Shown piece by piece: positions 1 through 10,900 of a stretch of DNA of 64,000 nucleotides. Position 1 is the first letter of the stretch; the number at the start of each line of letters is the position of its first letter. Location of the stretch: assembly GCA_019914995.1 (NCBI GenBank), contig CM034139.1, positions 1,451,866-1,515,865 on the forward strand, given 5' to 3'. The position numbers and the translations under genes are program-made. Below the pieces are notes generated by a model. That model saw only the letters and a list, made by a program, of their open reading frames with translations. It was not told where the DNA came from and did no database searches. Source of the stretch: Acanthochlamys bracteata (Eukaryota > Streptophyta > Magnoliopsida > Pandanales > Velloziaceae).

Positions 1-130
1 GACTGCCATCTCCGATCAAGAAAAAGAAAAGGATCTGGAACCTATTCGACAGAATTCCCCAGTCTGAGAGAGATATGATTTGATCGGCGGTGGCGTTTGA
101 CTTCCGTTTGTTTACCTGTTTGGAAAGATA
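1..130 (-). other. Possible 5' end of a minus-strand gene
   Basis: On the minus strand an ATG lies at positions 9-7, followed by GCA GTC, so the window edge may cut a gene just after its start codon. The adjoining 10-120 stretch is less AT-rich than what follows, as a leader would be. Three codons cannot identify a product and the start may be chance. Confidence 0.2.
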
Positions 131-850
131 AAAGGACGTATTTTTAATTATATAGAGAGATATTATGAAATTGAATTTGATAAAAAATATAATTTAATAT
201 ATTTTTAAAAATAAAAATATATATTTTTAAAATGATAAAAATAAAATTTAATAAAGAGTTTAATTTAGAGTATTAATTAAAACATATGAAATAAATTTAA
301 AAATGAATTTAATAAAATAAAATTTTATGTAAACATAAAAATTATAGTAATAACTATAATATAATTAGATTCAAATTTTAGAAAAAAATAATTTTGTTTG
401 TAAAATTGAAATATGTGCTAAATCAAAATAAGAGAACTTCTTCCTGTGGAGAATAATATCGAACAGAATTCCACTTTACGGCCCTTTTGTTAGTGAAGTT
501 TACGATGTAGTAATCATATTACAGGAAAACGAAATTAACATATTGCTGACTTTAGAACAGCTAACAGCAATTATTGCTGACTTCAGAAAGGCCAAAAATA
601 AAATTTCGTAATGCTTTAAAAATACTGAAATTCGGGTGCTATTGGGCAGAACAGTTTATACGATTTTTTCATTTCGTCTCAGCTTATAGTATTAATAACT
701 TTTTTACAATATTTTAAGAATTTTTAATTTAGAATGTATATATAATTATATTTTTTAAAATTTTTATATGTATAATATTTATTATTTTTATAAGAAATTA
801 GCTCATTTTTAAAAAATTATTAAATAAGTTTTTTTTTAATGTTTTATTTT
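131..850. other. AT-rich intergenic DNA, possible decayed MITE
   Basis: This stretch is strongly AT-rich with no credible reading frame. Short GTTTAC-type words near 110 and 390 in opposite orientation would fit the ends of a decayed MITE, but no clean inverted repeat or target duplication was found. Nothing else is supported. Confidence 0.25.
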
Positions 851-1002
851 AAGCAATCTCGAACAACTACGGAGGTAATCTCAAAATTTGGTCAATTTCA
901 AAATAATTTTTTAATAATTTTAAGTACCTATTATTTGAGGTTTTTAAAATGGTTGTTTATGAAATGTTTTTGAGCTCTAGTTAGAAAGACTTATTTCTAG
1001 TT

Positions 1003-1789
1003 TTGGCATATTCGAAAATGATCATTCTTTATATTCGGAATCAAAATCGGCCCGGATTTACAAATGAACTGTCTATGCAAGCGATCCACTTCGACCTGAT
1101 ATTTTTTGAATGGACTCGGCGACCCGCCAGTGACTCTCTATTATCACTTCTTTATCATAATCATCCTTATTATAACAATAACTATATCTATCCAAACACT
1201 TCAAATCATGATTCTCCTTATTATAACACTAGTCGTACTTATCCAAACACTTCATATTATAATCCTCTTTATTATAATATAACCCTACCTACCCTAACAC
1301 TTCACATCTTCATCCTCCTTATTATAACACTAGCCTTACCTATTCTAACACTTCATCACCTATACAATAGCATCCTAATATTCCTACAATAACAAAATAC
1401 TATCCTATCTTTTATGACCCTACATCTCTGTATCTATAATCTTCAAACACCAATACCTACAAGCTATCAAACACTAGCAACCCCTACTTACCCTATTAGC
1501 TCAGCAGCATCATCTTATTATTTTGTTTATCTTATTTATTTTGTCTCTAATGACACATTACTATCCCCTACAACAGTCACTACCACAAAAATCTTTTAAT
1601 ATGAAGTTTTCACAAAATTTTTCAGCCACTCCCTCTACCACCACCATCGAACCCAAACAACCATCTCCACCAAGAGAGTCTAGCGTCCAAGAGCAGCTCG
1701 ACATCTTGACGGAGAAACTCAACCTACGCTCCGAAGTTGTTCTTAGGATGCAAAGAACCGGCACCATTGATAAAATCTACAAAAATTAA
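1003..1789 (+). pseudogene. Degenerate Tyr/Asn-rich gag-like region of a small LTR element
   Basis: Reading frames here are short and shifted against each other. The first half encodes a Tyr/Asn/Pro-rich low-complexity stretch built on a 51-bp repeat. The second half (about 1610-1788) reads as a Pro/Ser-rich linker followed by a charged helical segment (QEQLDILTEKLNLRSEV). It lies just upstream of a gag fragment at 2075-2285 that matches the minus-strand element at 18.26-20.02 kb, so the whole is probably the gag N-terminus of one small retroelement family split by the MITE at 1815. Family assignment is inference; no intact ORF remains. Confidence 0.35.
1165..1368 (+). repeat. 51-bp minisatellite, four copies
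   Basis: Four copies start at about 1165, 1216, 1267 and 1318. Each opens with CTTATTATAA or a close variant and has AACACTTCA about 30 bp later. The period is a multiple of three, and the first two copies encode a 17-residue Tyr/Asn-rich unit beginning PYYN. Copies 3 and 4 have drifted into another composition. Confidence 0.7.
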
Positions 1790-1814
1790 GCACCCACTCA
1801 ACCATAGGTATTAA

Positions 1815-2072
1815 GGGGGTGTTTGGTAGTGCTTATGAAATGGAGCTTTTCTAGAATGAAGGGTATTTTTGTCCTTTTTGAAAAACGAGCTATATTTTTT
1901 TTACTTCCGAAAAAATATTAAAAATATGTAATAAAAAGATCTCACTTCGTAGAATTTTTTACACTTTCTAAATTTTTAAATATATTTTTATATATTTATA
2001 AAATATGTATTGAAAAACGTAAAATGAAAAATTGAAAAAGAATATTGGGGAAAAGCAATCCCAAACACCTCC
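1815..2072 (+). mobile_element. MITE, PIF/Harbinger-like, copy 1
   Basis: A 258-bp AT-rich element. Its termini GGGGGTGTTTGG and (inverted) GGAGGTGTTTGG form inverted repeats. It is flanked on both sides by TAA (1812-1814 and 2073-2075), the 3-bp target typical of PIF/Harbinger elements. Related copies lie at 6375, 18716 and about 39603. No coding capacity. Confidence 0.7.
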
Positions 2073-2074
2073 TA

Positions 2075-2285
2075 AATTTCGCTCTTCAAAATCTACCGCA
2101 AGGTGTTAAGAATTGCAATGATGAGCACTCATTGAGGAGAAGCATATCGATTATCAGAATTGATAAGTTCAAACGGATATTCTCTCCTATGATTAATTCT
2201 ACTATAATTTGGTTAGAGCGTATAATGAAGAAATCTCAACCAAAATTAGTTATCCTATAACGCTTGTTAATATTTTCCAAATACT
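2075..2285 (+). pseudogene. gag fragment of small LTR retroelement
   Basis: An open stretch contains FSPMINSTII and MKKSQPKLVIL. The minus strand at about 18,965-19,190 encodes the near-identical FSSMINSTIL and MKKSQLMLVIL, with DNA similarity over about 200 bp. Both copies directly abut a copy of the same MITE. This is a shared retroelement gag segment, truncated at both ends here. Confidence 0.6.
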
Positions 2286-2531
2286 TATAAGAAAACTTGA
2301 TGTGAAGTTTCCAAGTTAGTAAGGATTCTTATAATATTAGAATTTTTAGTGGTTTAGGACTCTAACCAACTTGTCATATGGTAGAACCTATAAATAATAA
2401 TGCTTTAGATATTGAAAGGCATCGAAGAATCAAGTTATTTATTTTCTTTTATCTTCAGCTTTATTTATCGCTTTTCTTATTATCTGCACTTTTTTCTAAA
2501 GTTTTAGTTCGATTCTCATCGAATCGTAATA
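2286..2531 (+). mobile_element. 5' LTR (5'-truncated) of retroelement X
   Basis: The stretch from AACTTGATGTGAAG to ATCGAATCGTAAT is repeated in direct orientation at 6315-6823, where it is interrupted by a MITE. It is followed at once by a decayed primer binding site. The first about 110 bp of the LTR, present in the 3' copy, are missing and replaced by a gag fragment of a related element. Confidence 0.6.
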
Positions 2532-2533
2532 AT

Positions 2534-2545
2534 TAGTATCAGAGT
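2534..2545 (+). other. Decayed primer binding site (initiator tRNA-Met type)
   Basis: TAGTATCAGAGT differs at a few positions from TGGTATCAGAGC, the common plant LTR-retroelement site complementary to the 3' end of initiator tRNA-Met. It lies within 3 bp of the end of the LTR-like repeat, as expected. Confidence 0.6.
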
Positions 2546-2559
2546 AATCAACCTGCATG

Positions 2560-2925
2560 CTCGCTATTACTGTCGACTATAATATACTTAGTACATCAAC
2601 AATAATTATAATCTCACATTATTATCAACAGTACTATCAATAATCAGAGCTATATCTATTACAGTACCACAGCTATGATTCTTATCATCAACAATCCGAA
2701 CTATATCAACAACATCCTCATCAATATGACTTTTATTAGAAATACTATCAACATCAGCAATATTTGCAACATCATGGCTACACTATCAACAATATTATTA
2801 TTCACATCAAAATCAAGAACCGTATGTTCAAATTTCTTCCCCACAATTATATCAAGGACAGCTGCAACATGACACGACACTATCTCAATATTGAGATTTT
2901 TCAATCCAACCTCAACTTAGTTAGG
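2560..2925 (+). pseudogene. Gln/Tyr-rich gag remnant of retroelement X
   Basis: After the primer binding site, short frames rich in Tyr, Gln, Asn and Ser are seen, for example QQYYYSHQNQEPYVQ near 2795. This resembles the low-complexity region at 1003-1789. Stops and shifts are frequent. It is the only apparently retroelement-derived coding sequence inside element X. Confidence 0.35.
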
Positions 2926-2929
2926 TTTG

Positions 2930-5900
2930 GAATAAAAGGTCAACAACTTCGCCCAAGCGACTTGAAATATCTTTACTCATCAGGTCCTGATTTGCAAAAC
3001 CAGGCCCAAACCCATGCCGAATTCAAGCTCGTTGGTTGCTACTTCGATCCAACAAGAAAGGTTTTCCCCAACGATATCCAGCTTCTGAACCCGCAGCCAC
3101 CAACAACTGCCCTGATCACCACATCCTGCAAGGCTGTCTCTTCTGTCACCACCACTTCGAAGCTTGTTGACTACGAACTCTCCACACCTCCAAGTCACGG
3201 CCACCACTGACCGGTGTAAGGCCGCCGGTGAAGTCAGAGAAAGTGGAGCAAGCTGCGTCTGAAGTTTTACCGGCAAGAGATTCAGGGAAGAAGACGAAAT
3301 CACAAGAGCTCTCTCCGGCCGAATTTCGAAATTCTGTATTTGGAATTGAAGCCTGAGATCGAGTTGATCAACACCGCCTTCAACGATCTCAATCTCTCGT
3401 GTTCACTGGAGTTACTACGTGTTACAGTAGATAATTCGAACACTGAACGTGCGTAAAATGATGAATTCATGCCTTCGGACCTGGAGACCACCCTCGATCG
3501 GTATAGATCGAGTTCACAAAATTATGTGCCGACGGTCTTCTCATTCTCAATTGATCCTGGAGAACAGTAGTATGCTTCTCATCAGCTTGTACCATCCATT
3601 GTGGTGTGTGCTGTGGCTAAAGAGACTTTGACGACAGTAGAGGAGCTGTTTGGATTGTTGCAGCAACCTGAATTGTTTGGAGGAATTGGAAAAAAAAAAT
3701 CTTTGCTTGAAAATCTGATTCACACGATCATTGAGCTTGAGGCTGCTTCCAACCCGCTGTGCTTTGATCCTGAAGTTCAGAAAAAGCCCTTTGATCAGCA
3801 TACGTCGTGCTCGATATACGCTCCTATGGCCTACTCATCCACGTTGATCCTAGGGAGCAGTTCATATTTGCATCTAATTTAATTCATTGCACGGAAACAT
3901 TTGGAAACTCTGTCACAAAATGTGGAAATCTTTAGCCATGCATATTGAAGATTGGAGGGAACTTGGGGCTGCCAGCAGTGCTCCTCAACTCCATGTCCTG
4001 ACTGTAAGCAAGGTAAGAATGTTAGTGCTTATAGCCCGAGCTCATCATCAACTAACATACTTGCTTCTTGCAACAGCAGCTCACATGATCTTATTAAGAA
4101 ATGCTCTCTGAAAGATGGTTTTCGCCCATATGAGAGTGAACTTCTAAAGCTTCTCGCAGTTTTCCAAATTGTTGTATTCGGCTTAGAAAAGGCTGTTGAT
4201 CACGATGATTACTGTCACAGACATATTACATTCGCGAAGACAGTTGCTTGGTGCTTTCTTGAGTGTACCTTCTGTAGCTTCAATCCAGCATGTCCAGTAA
4301 TGATAGATGGAGGGAAACCACACGCAGGTATCATGGCGGAGTCCATCCTGTGCTTGCCTTTTGTGTGGATAATGGGAACCTTGTGTTATTCTTTGCTGCA
4401 ATTTATGAGGGGTCTTTAAAACATACATGGGTGTGTGGCAAGCTCCAAGCTGAGCATGAACGAGGCTCCTCATCTGGTATTCTTGTGGTTGGCTTACAGG
4501 ATTCAAGGCATTTCAATGCTGCAGATAGACAAGCTAATTATTCTACATGCCCTTGCAAAGGCTATTTCTGAGTCTACTAATTTCAAATCTTGGCCCATAT
4601 ATGACTTTAAGGAAAGAAAATAAGATTGTTATGAGATGGTGGATAGATAAAACTAAGCTTAGCCCTCCGGTCATTGCTGTAGGAGCTTTCTATGGTGAGA
4701 TGAAATTCAGTAGTATTGTGTTTATGAGTGCTGAAATAGTCCTTAATGCTTTGGAAATACTGAGCAATTACCCACCTATTGTGTTGCATCTTATTCTTGA
4801 GGTCTTGACATACCAGGTGATGACTCAATTGTCAGATGCAAGTCTTTTGTTCTACTTCAAATCATCATTACACCCTATAAGCTATTTGGAAATTGACAAG
4901 GGGAAAGGAAAGAATAGCATCTCCAATGCACTTGCATCTTTAAGTATTTCTAATAATTGCGAGGCTGAGTTTCCCATGGTATTTTTTCTGATGTTGGCCG
5001 CAGTTGCGCTTCCACATAGGAAATTCTTTGCGTTTGAGCTAGCTGATTTAGCTCATTGCTCGAGTTGTGCTGTTCAAGGACTGATAACTTCTGGAAGTGC
5101 CTTTGATAACCTGACAGTTGTCACAAGAGAAGTTGGTTCTCACCTTTTCTTAGACATATCTGGACATCTTGAGCTCTCTCGTCTACCTGAAATAAGTGGT
5201 ACTTTAAAACTTCTTGCTGGGCAGACATTGCTTTTCAGGCTGCCAGTACATGTGGTTTAAGGAAGAACAAGGTATATTCACCAATAGAAGTAGCATTTTT
5301 TCATTTCTGAAGATGAGACAACGTAGAAAATGCTCTCAAAAGCTATGGAGTTATTAGAAGAGCATATGGCTTTATATATCCAGTATTATTATGGCTGCCT
5401 CTTCCATGAATTATTGGCATTACAGATCGCTAGTCGGCATCCACAAGCTGAGATGGAATGCTCAAATATGCATCTGACATCATGGGCAGGTTTCGCAAGT
5501 TCTGCAGTATCTACTGTGAGTAGTTCTGAGTTGTCAATCCCTAAGATGAAAAACCATTTTGTGATTCATATGGATGCTGGCCAGAGCCTTTTGCCAATAC
5601 TAACTGATGTTAAAACATATGCTCTGGAGGGATTTACTAGTCAGAAAATGGTTGAATCTGAGGTTGAGATACATGCTGGAATTTAGCAGTTGGTGAAGGA
5701 TAATTACTGGTTTCCTACTGACAGCTCGTCAAGGTTCATCTATACAAAATCTCCTCGTACCCTCTTCAGCAAGCTTGTTCTCTATTGGGTACAAGAATAT
5801 GGCATTGCTGTTTTCCAATTTGGAACTATTGGAATTATGTAGTTGCTGGTAAGTTCTTGAAAGCAGAAACTATGACTGCTCAAACTAAGTCAGAAGAAGC

Positions 5901-6170
5901 ATTTAAGCTTGACCTTAAGGCCCTTGTAAGCTTGCTATGGTATCAAACAGTTTTTGATAGAATAGCAAAGAGGACAATATGTCCTGGAACTTGATCATTA
6001 GTGAATGTCCAGCCAAAGGAATGGTTCGTAAGGCACTTGCCTACATTCAAATTAAAAGGGAAGAAGCTTGCCAAACCTTCCTGAGGTTGATTGGAACTTA
6101 TAATGAAAGTTTTCCTCCAAATGAGTTGCAAGGAACGATATCCTTCAACCTTGAGGACAAGATTGATTTT
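2930..6170 (+). pseudogene. Captured cellular gene, degenerate, product not recognised
   Basis: About 3.2 kb of former coding sequence can be followed through all three plus frames. Well-formed segments occur at 3520-3880 (SIDPGEQYASHQLVPSIVV, then ETLTTVEELFGLL), 3990-4419 (YESELLKLLAVFQIVVFGLE), 4290-4620 (FFAAIYEGSLKHTWVCGKL, LQIDKLIILHALAKAIS), 4640-5260, 5330-5686 (HLTSWAGFASSAV) and 5980-6180 (LAYIQIKREEACQTFLRLIG). The composition is that of a large helical cellular protein, not gag or pol. Joins between segments need frameshifts, and stops interrupt them, so it is dead. I saw no clear introns, which would fit capture from mRNA. It lies between a primer binding site and a polypurine tract, which suggests transduplication by a non-autonomous LTR element. 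I do not recognise the parent gene. Confidence 0.55.
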
Positions 6171-6171
6171 C

Positions 6172-6183
6172 AGGGGGGTGGAA
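6172..6183 (+). other. Polypurine tract of retroelement X
   Basis: AGGGGGGTGGAA lies immediately before TGTTATGATATGGG, the start of the 3' LTR. This is the layout expected of a plus-strand primer for an LTR retroelement. Confidence 0.6.
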
Positions 6184-6823
6184 TGTTATGATATGGGTGT
6201 GTGCCCATAAGAATGCAGGCTGGGTCTAAAAGATCACATAGACTTAGTGCAAGAGTCCAAAAGAGTTGAATTTCTAGAAGCAGTAGCTAGTGACATAAGG
6301 TATCTAGAATAATAAGGAAACTTGATGTGAAGTTTCTAAGTTAGTAAGGGTTTTTATAATATTAGAATTCTTAAGAGGCGTTTGGGAGTGCTTTTGCAAT
6401 GGAGTTTTTTTGAAATGGAGAGTATTTTTATTCTTTTTGAAAAACAGAGTTCTATTATTTTGACCTAAAAAAAATAAAATATGTAATAAAAAGATCTCAC
6501 TACGTAAAATTTTTTATATTTTTAAAATTTTTAAAAAATTTTTTTAAATATTTATAAAAGATGTATTAGAAAACGTAAAATGACAAATTGAAAAGTTACT
6601 TTCGCAGTAAGCAATGCCAAACACCCTCTTAGTGCTTTAGGAATTTAACCAACTTGTCATGTGGTAAAGATAATAAATAATGATGCTTGCAGACCTTGAA
6701 GGCATCGAGGAATCAAATTATTTATTTTTTTATCTTCAGTTTTATTTACAATTTTATTATCGCTTTTTTTTATTATCTGCAATTTTTTTGAAATTCTAGT
6801 TCGATTCTCTTCGAATCGTAACA
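6184..6823 (+). mobile_element. 3' LTR of retroelement X, split by a MITE
   Basis: It starts TGTTATGATATGG after a polypurine tract and ends CGAATCGTAACA, giving TG..CA ends. Without the 254-bp MITE at 6375-6628 it is about 386 bp. From about 6315 onward it matches the 5' LTR copy at 2286-2531, which lacks the MITE. Confidence 0.6.
6375..6628 (+). mobile_element. MITE, PIF/Harbinger-like, copy 2
   Basis: Termini GAGGCGTTTGGG and (inverted) GAGGGTGTTTGGC. The flanks carry TTA/TAA. The sister LTR at 2286-2531 reads straight through this point (AGAATTTTTAGTGG), so it serves as an empty-site reference showing that this is an insertion. Confidence 0.75.
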
Positions 6824-6833
6824 TATCGGTTTT

Positions 6834-7253
6834 CGGGAGAGTGGAAATGTTACACCATGGGCCTTGAGCTATCCAAGTCTCATATTTTATCTAGAGGAGT
6901 TAGAAATTTAAATTTTATTATAAGTGTTTGAGTTTAATTAGAAACTAGTATTTGCTTTAGTTAAGAGTTCTATGTAGAGATGAATTCTTATAAAAAAAGA
7001 CTATTTTGCATGGTAAGAGATTAATGTTAAGTGTTCAGATTAGGTTGAAGTTTTAATATTAGTAAAGTTGTAGTAGAGTTAAAACTTTGCTTATAAATTT
7101 TAGTTATAAATAAAAGTGCATGGCACCTCACGATAAGTATGAAGAAGAATTGAATTAGTTATTTTATTCTAGTTTTATCTTTAGTTATTAGTTTATTTAG
7201 TATTAAAATAGTTTTGCGACTCGTGTGATAGCAAATCGTAGCAAATCGTAACA
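6834..7253 (+). mobile_element. Polypurine tract and LTR of retroelement Y (plus orientation)
   Basis: A purine run at 6834-6847 (CGGGAGAGTGGAAA) precedes TGTTACACCATGGG, and the LTR ends CGTAACA at 7253 (406 bp). Related sequences lie at 20134-20521 in the same orientation and at 18257-18650 and about 19633-20017 in the opposite one. Only the 3' end of this copy is present; it abuts element X. Confidence 0.6.
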
Positions 7254-7996
7254 GGATGACTGAATTTGTTCATTCAAGAGCGTCGGACAATTTGTGCATT
7301 CCATCAAAGCTCCCCGAACTGGATTCCATCAAAAGCTCCTCGAATATGTGAATGATTCTTAACTCCTAGTTGTAATATTGATTCTGAAAATAAGAGTGTC
7401 TGTACAGATCCAGAAAGTATGGCAATACAAAGAAAATTTTGAAAGGTATTCTTAGGCATGTGTTAGGAATTGTCATAAATGTAAAGAGATAAAATAAAGG
7501 TTCGTTGCTATTATCTATTATTATGCAGACTTGTCTGCCCGTCTGTTATAAGGATTCAAACTTGCTTGCTGATCAATTGTGGAAATAGAAAGAAGACTAT
7601 TTTGCATTTGCATCTTGACAAAATTCATTGTAACTACGTTGCTGACTAACCGCTTAAATACTACATAGATTTCCAACTGGCTGTGCGACAGCCTGATCAA
7701 CATCATAGTATTTTACTCCAGATATAAATTCAATAGAAATTTTTTACATAATTAGCACTAGAATTTCTAATAGATTGGAATAGTTCATATACATGAGTAA
7801 AGGTTCACAAAGCCCATACGTCAGTTGGACTTTCTTGACGGAATCTTCACTATAAATTACCTGGACTATCTAAGTGGCTTCAGTCATACAACTAACTATT
7901 ACACTAACACGTTTAACTTGCAGATGCAATTATCTTGAAGCATGTTACTGCCACCATTTTGTACAACAACACAATAGTTAGAATTATATGTCGGAG
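7254..7996. other. Intergenic, 3' flank of the SLEEPER-type gene
   Basis: No coding sequence is supported. It lies downstream of the stop codon of the minus-strand gene at 7997 and probably contains its 3' UTR; no polyadenylation site could be fixed with confidence. Confidence 0.4.
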
Positions 7997-10900
7997 CTAC
8001 TTTTGTTTCTTTTCACGACTTGCTATGCCAGGAGCACTGGGTATAGAATCAAGCAGCTTCTCAAAGTCGATCTCCGAAGATCTGAACTTAAACTTGTACC
8101 CACACCGCAACCATGACTTGATGCACATCACTGCCTGCATGCTGCTGAAAGGCAAACAGAATTGTTGCTTCCATCTCTCCTCACCTTTACTGGAAAACAA
8201 CTCTTCTGGTTCAATCGCAATACCCTGTACAGCAAGGTAGTCACGAGCCATGACTGAGAGCCGCGGGTATCTGGTACCATTCAACTTCCACCAATCTAAT
8301 GAATTAGTAGAGAGTGGCACAGGCGGCTCAGCAAGAAACTGACTCAACTCATCAGTAGCAATGCTTGTAATTGTACGACGTCTCTTCCTTGCAATCTCTT
8401 CAGCATAGGAAACACCACTGAACTCTTCAGGTTCCTGGGAAGCAAACCCGTTTGTTATAGATGCAAAGGGATTGATGGAGTAATCCCTAGAGAAGTAACT
8501 CTTTGCTTCCTCCAGATTTTTGTCTGAGTTAAGACTGTCGGGGATAAGTTCCTTCTTAATCCGTGGATCAAGAATTGCAGCAATGAATGTGAAGAGGTTA
8601 TACACCTGGCTGCTAAAGGTTCTAGCTCTTGTAGCCATATCATCTGCCGCACTCTTGAGCCAGTCATGCCGGCAACTGTCTCTGCAAGAACTGATCATTT
8701 CCATGACATGGTCCATGAAAAAGAGTACCAGGCCAATTGTAGGAACTTTACAAGTGCATAAATTGGTTGTCAGCTTATAGAATGACTCCATATATGCATG
8801 CAGGATAGTTATCACAGATTTCTCTGCAGGGCTCAGCAATATGTTTCTATTCCCAAAAATCTCCTCATGCTTTCTAATGATAGTGTCCATGGAATTAGAA
8901 GCCTGCAAAATGAAATAATAAAATCTCTATTATCAGTGCCATAGCAAAATTAAAAGCTTTTATCCATCTAAAGATAACTGTTAGTACAAAACATAATATA
9001 CCTTCCGTACTATGTCAAGCATTGTGTAATCACCACCCCAGGTAGCTGAAGTATCAAGAGGAAACTTCCAGCAGCCTTCCTGATAGGTTGCACACATTTG
9101 ATTGAATTCCTGTGCTATGCCAGGATATAAATTCAATTCAAGAACAAACTCACGAATTTTGGACAGTATAGATTTTGGAGTTCTCAAACAATCTTCTACG
9201 ATTAGGTTCATAGATTTTGGAGTCCTCAAACAATCTTCTATGATTAGGTTCAATGTGCGAGCAGCACAAGGAATATAGCAAAACGAAACCTTACGAGTAT
9301 CCAGCTCCTCTTTAAGTACATGGCAAGCATGCATTGCTTGTGGGCTATTATCATAAGTGCAGAAAAGAATCCTCTTATCAATATTATAGATGTTAAGCAC
9401 TTTTGCTAAAGCATAAAATATCTCAGGACCACTACAAAGGTAAGGTACGCGTAAAACATCAAGAAGAACCTTGTGCAGTGACCAGCTTTCATCTATCCAG
9501 TGACATGCCACGCTCATGTAAAATATCTGCTCGTAGGAATTCCAAAAATTCAGAGTTAGGGAGAACTTAGAGTTAACTTGCTCCAACGAAGACTTTACAT
9601 CATCTCGCATGCTCCTGAAAACCTCATGGGTGACGTCGTGGAGCTTCTCTTTTGGCCAGATCTTGAAAAAAGGATTTATAAATTTGAATGAATTATTTAG
9701 CGCCTCGTCCTCAAAGGTGGAGGGAGGAAGTGAGGCATCAATTAGCCACTTCAACAATAACCAGTTAAGATGATCTAAATCTGGATTTGCATTTTTCACA
9801 TGTACTTGAGGCTTCTTGATGACTACTATAGGACCTTGGGCAACTTGGCTGGTATCACCCTGCTTATCATAGCCTGGATGGTGGTGGCTGAGATGCCTTC
9901 CAAGATTGCCTTCACAATTGAAGTGTACTTAGAATGAGAAATTAGAAAAGGACAACAATATTGCATTTACTAACACGATGACTGAGAAAGGAACAAATGC
10001 ATTAAAGAAAAGAAAATGAACAATGATAAAGTTAAAGCCTCCAGTCTGGCAGTAGTCTCTAAACACTTCAGCATTCTTCACTTGAATAATTGAGCTATCA
10101 TTTGGAGCATTTGGTCCTTGAACTTCTAAAATCAGTTCAACCAAGTCCAAAATTTGGACTATATTAAGCTTTTTAGGTAAAAAACTTGCAAATCTGGACA
10201 GTTCTAAAAAATCAATGCATTTTCTTCCTGATATAGAAAAACTTATACAAAAATAACAAAGAAGATGCACGTTTTACACACTCATTACCTTAAACACCAA
10301 TTGTAATGTATACATAAAATTGTAAATTTTGTTGTTATATCAATATAAAGTACTCGAGAGCATCAAGAAAATACATGGTTTTCTTTTTGGAAAATTATCA
10401 AAGGAAGAGCTTGACTTCACCAAAATTTTAGACTGATTTAAGAATTTTAGGGAGTAAAGGACTAGTACAACTTCAGGGATTAAGTGAAGACCGTGAAAAG
10501 TTTAGGAACCCCTTTAGACATAAGGTCTAAGGAAACATGCAGACAGAGATACTTATTTGTTACACAAAACATGCTCAGAATATCTTCTTCAAGAAAAGCA
10601 ATCAAATTTCCAAAAGGTTTTCACATGTTTAGCAAATTAACATATAGAGGTTTAAGTAAGGAGCTACCTGTTGCAGTAGACATAGAATAACTCTGCTTGC
10701 ATAGCTTGCATCTCCTAGTCTTCCCATCAGGAGCTGTTTCGAAAAATTGAAGATACAGTGAAGTCATAGACTTTTTCTTTGGCTTTATAACTGAAATAGG
10801 ATTTGTTTTCTCAATGGAACTAGTTCCATATTCCAAAGGATCCACTCTTGGTATGACTGCCACTTCCGTCCTGCTTTTAGCTTCCACCTCTGTGAAGGCA

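Noticed and set aside
2500-2525. tRNA T-loop-like word TTCGATTC
   Set aside because: It lies at the end of an LTR and no cloverleaf could be drawn around it.
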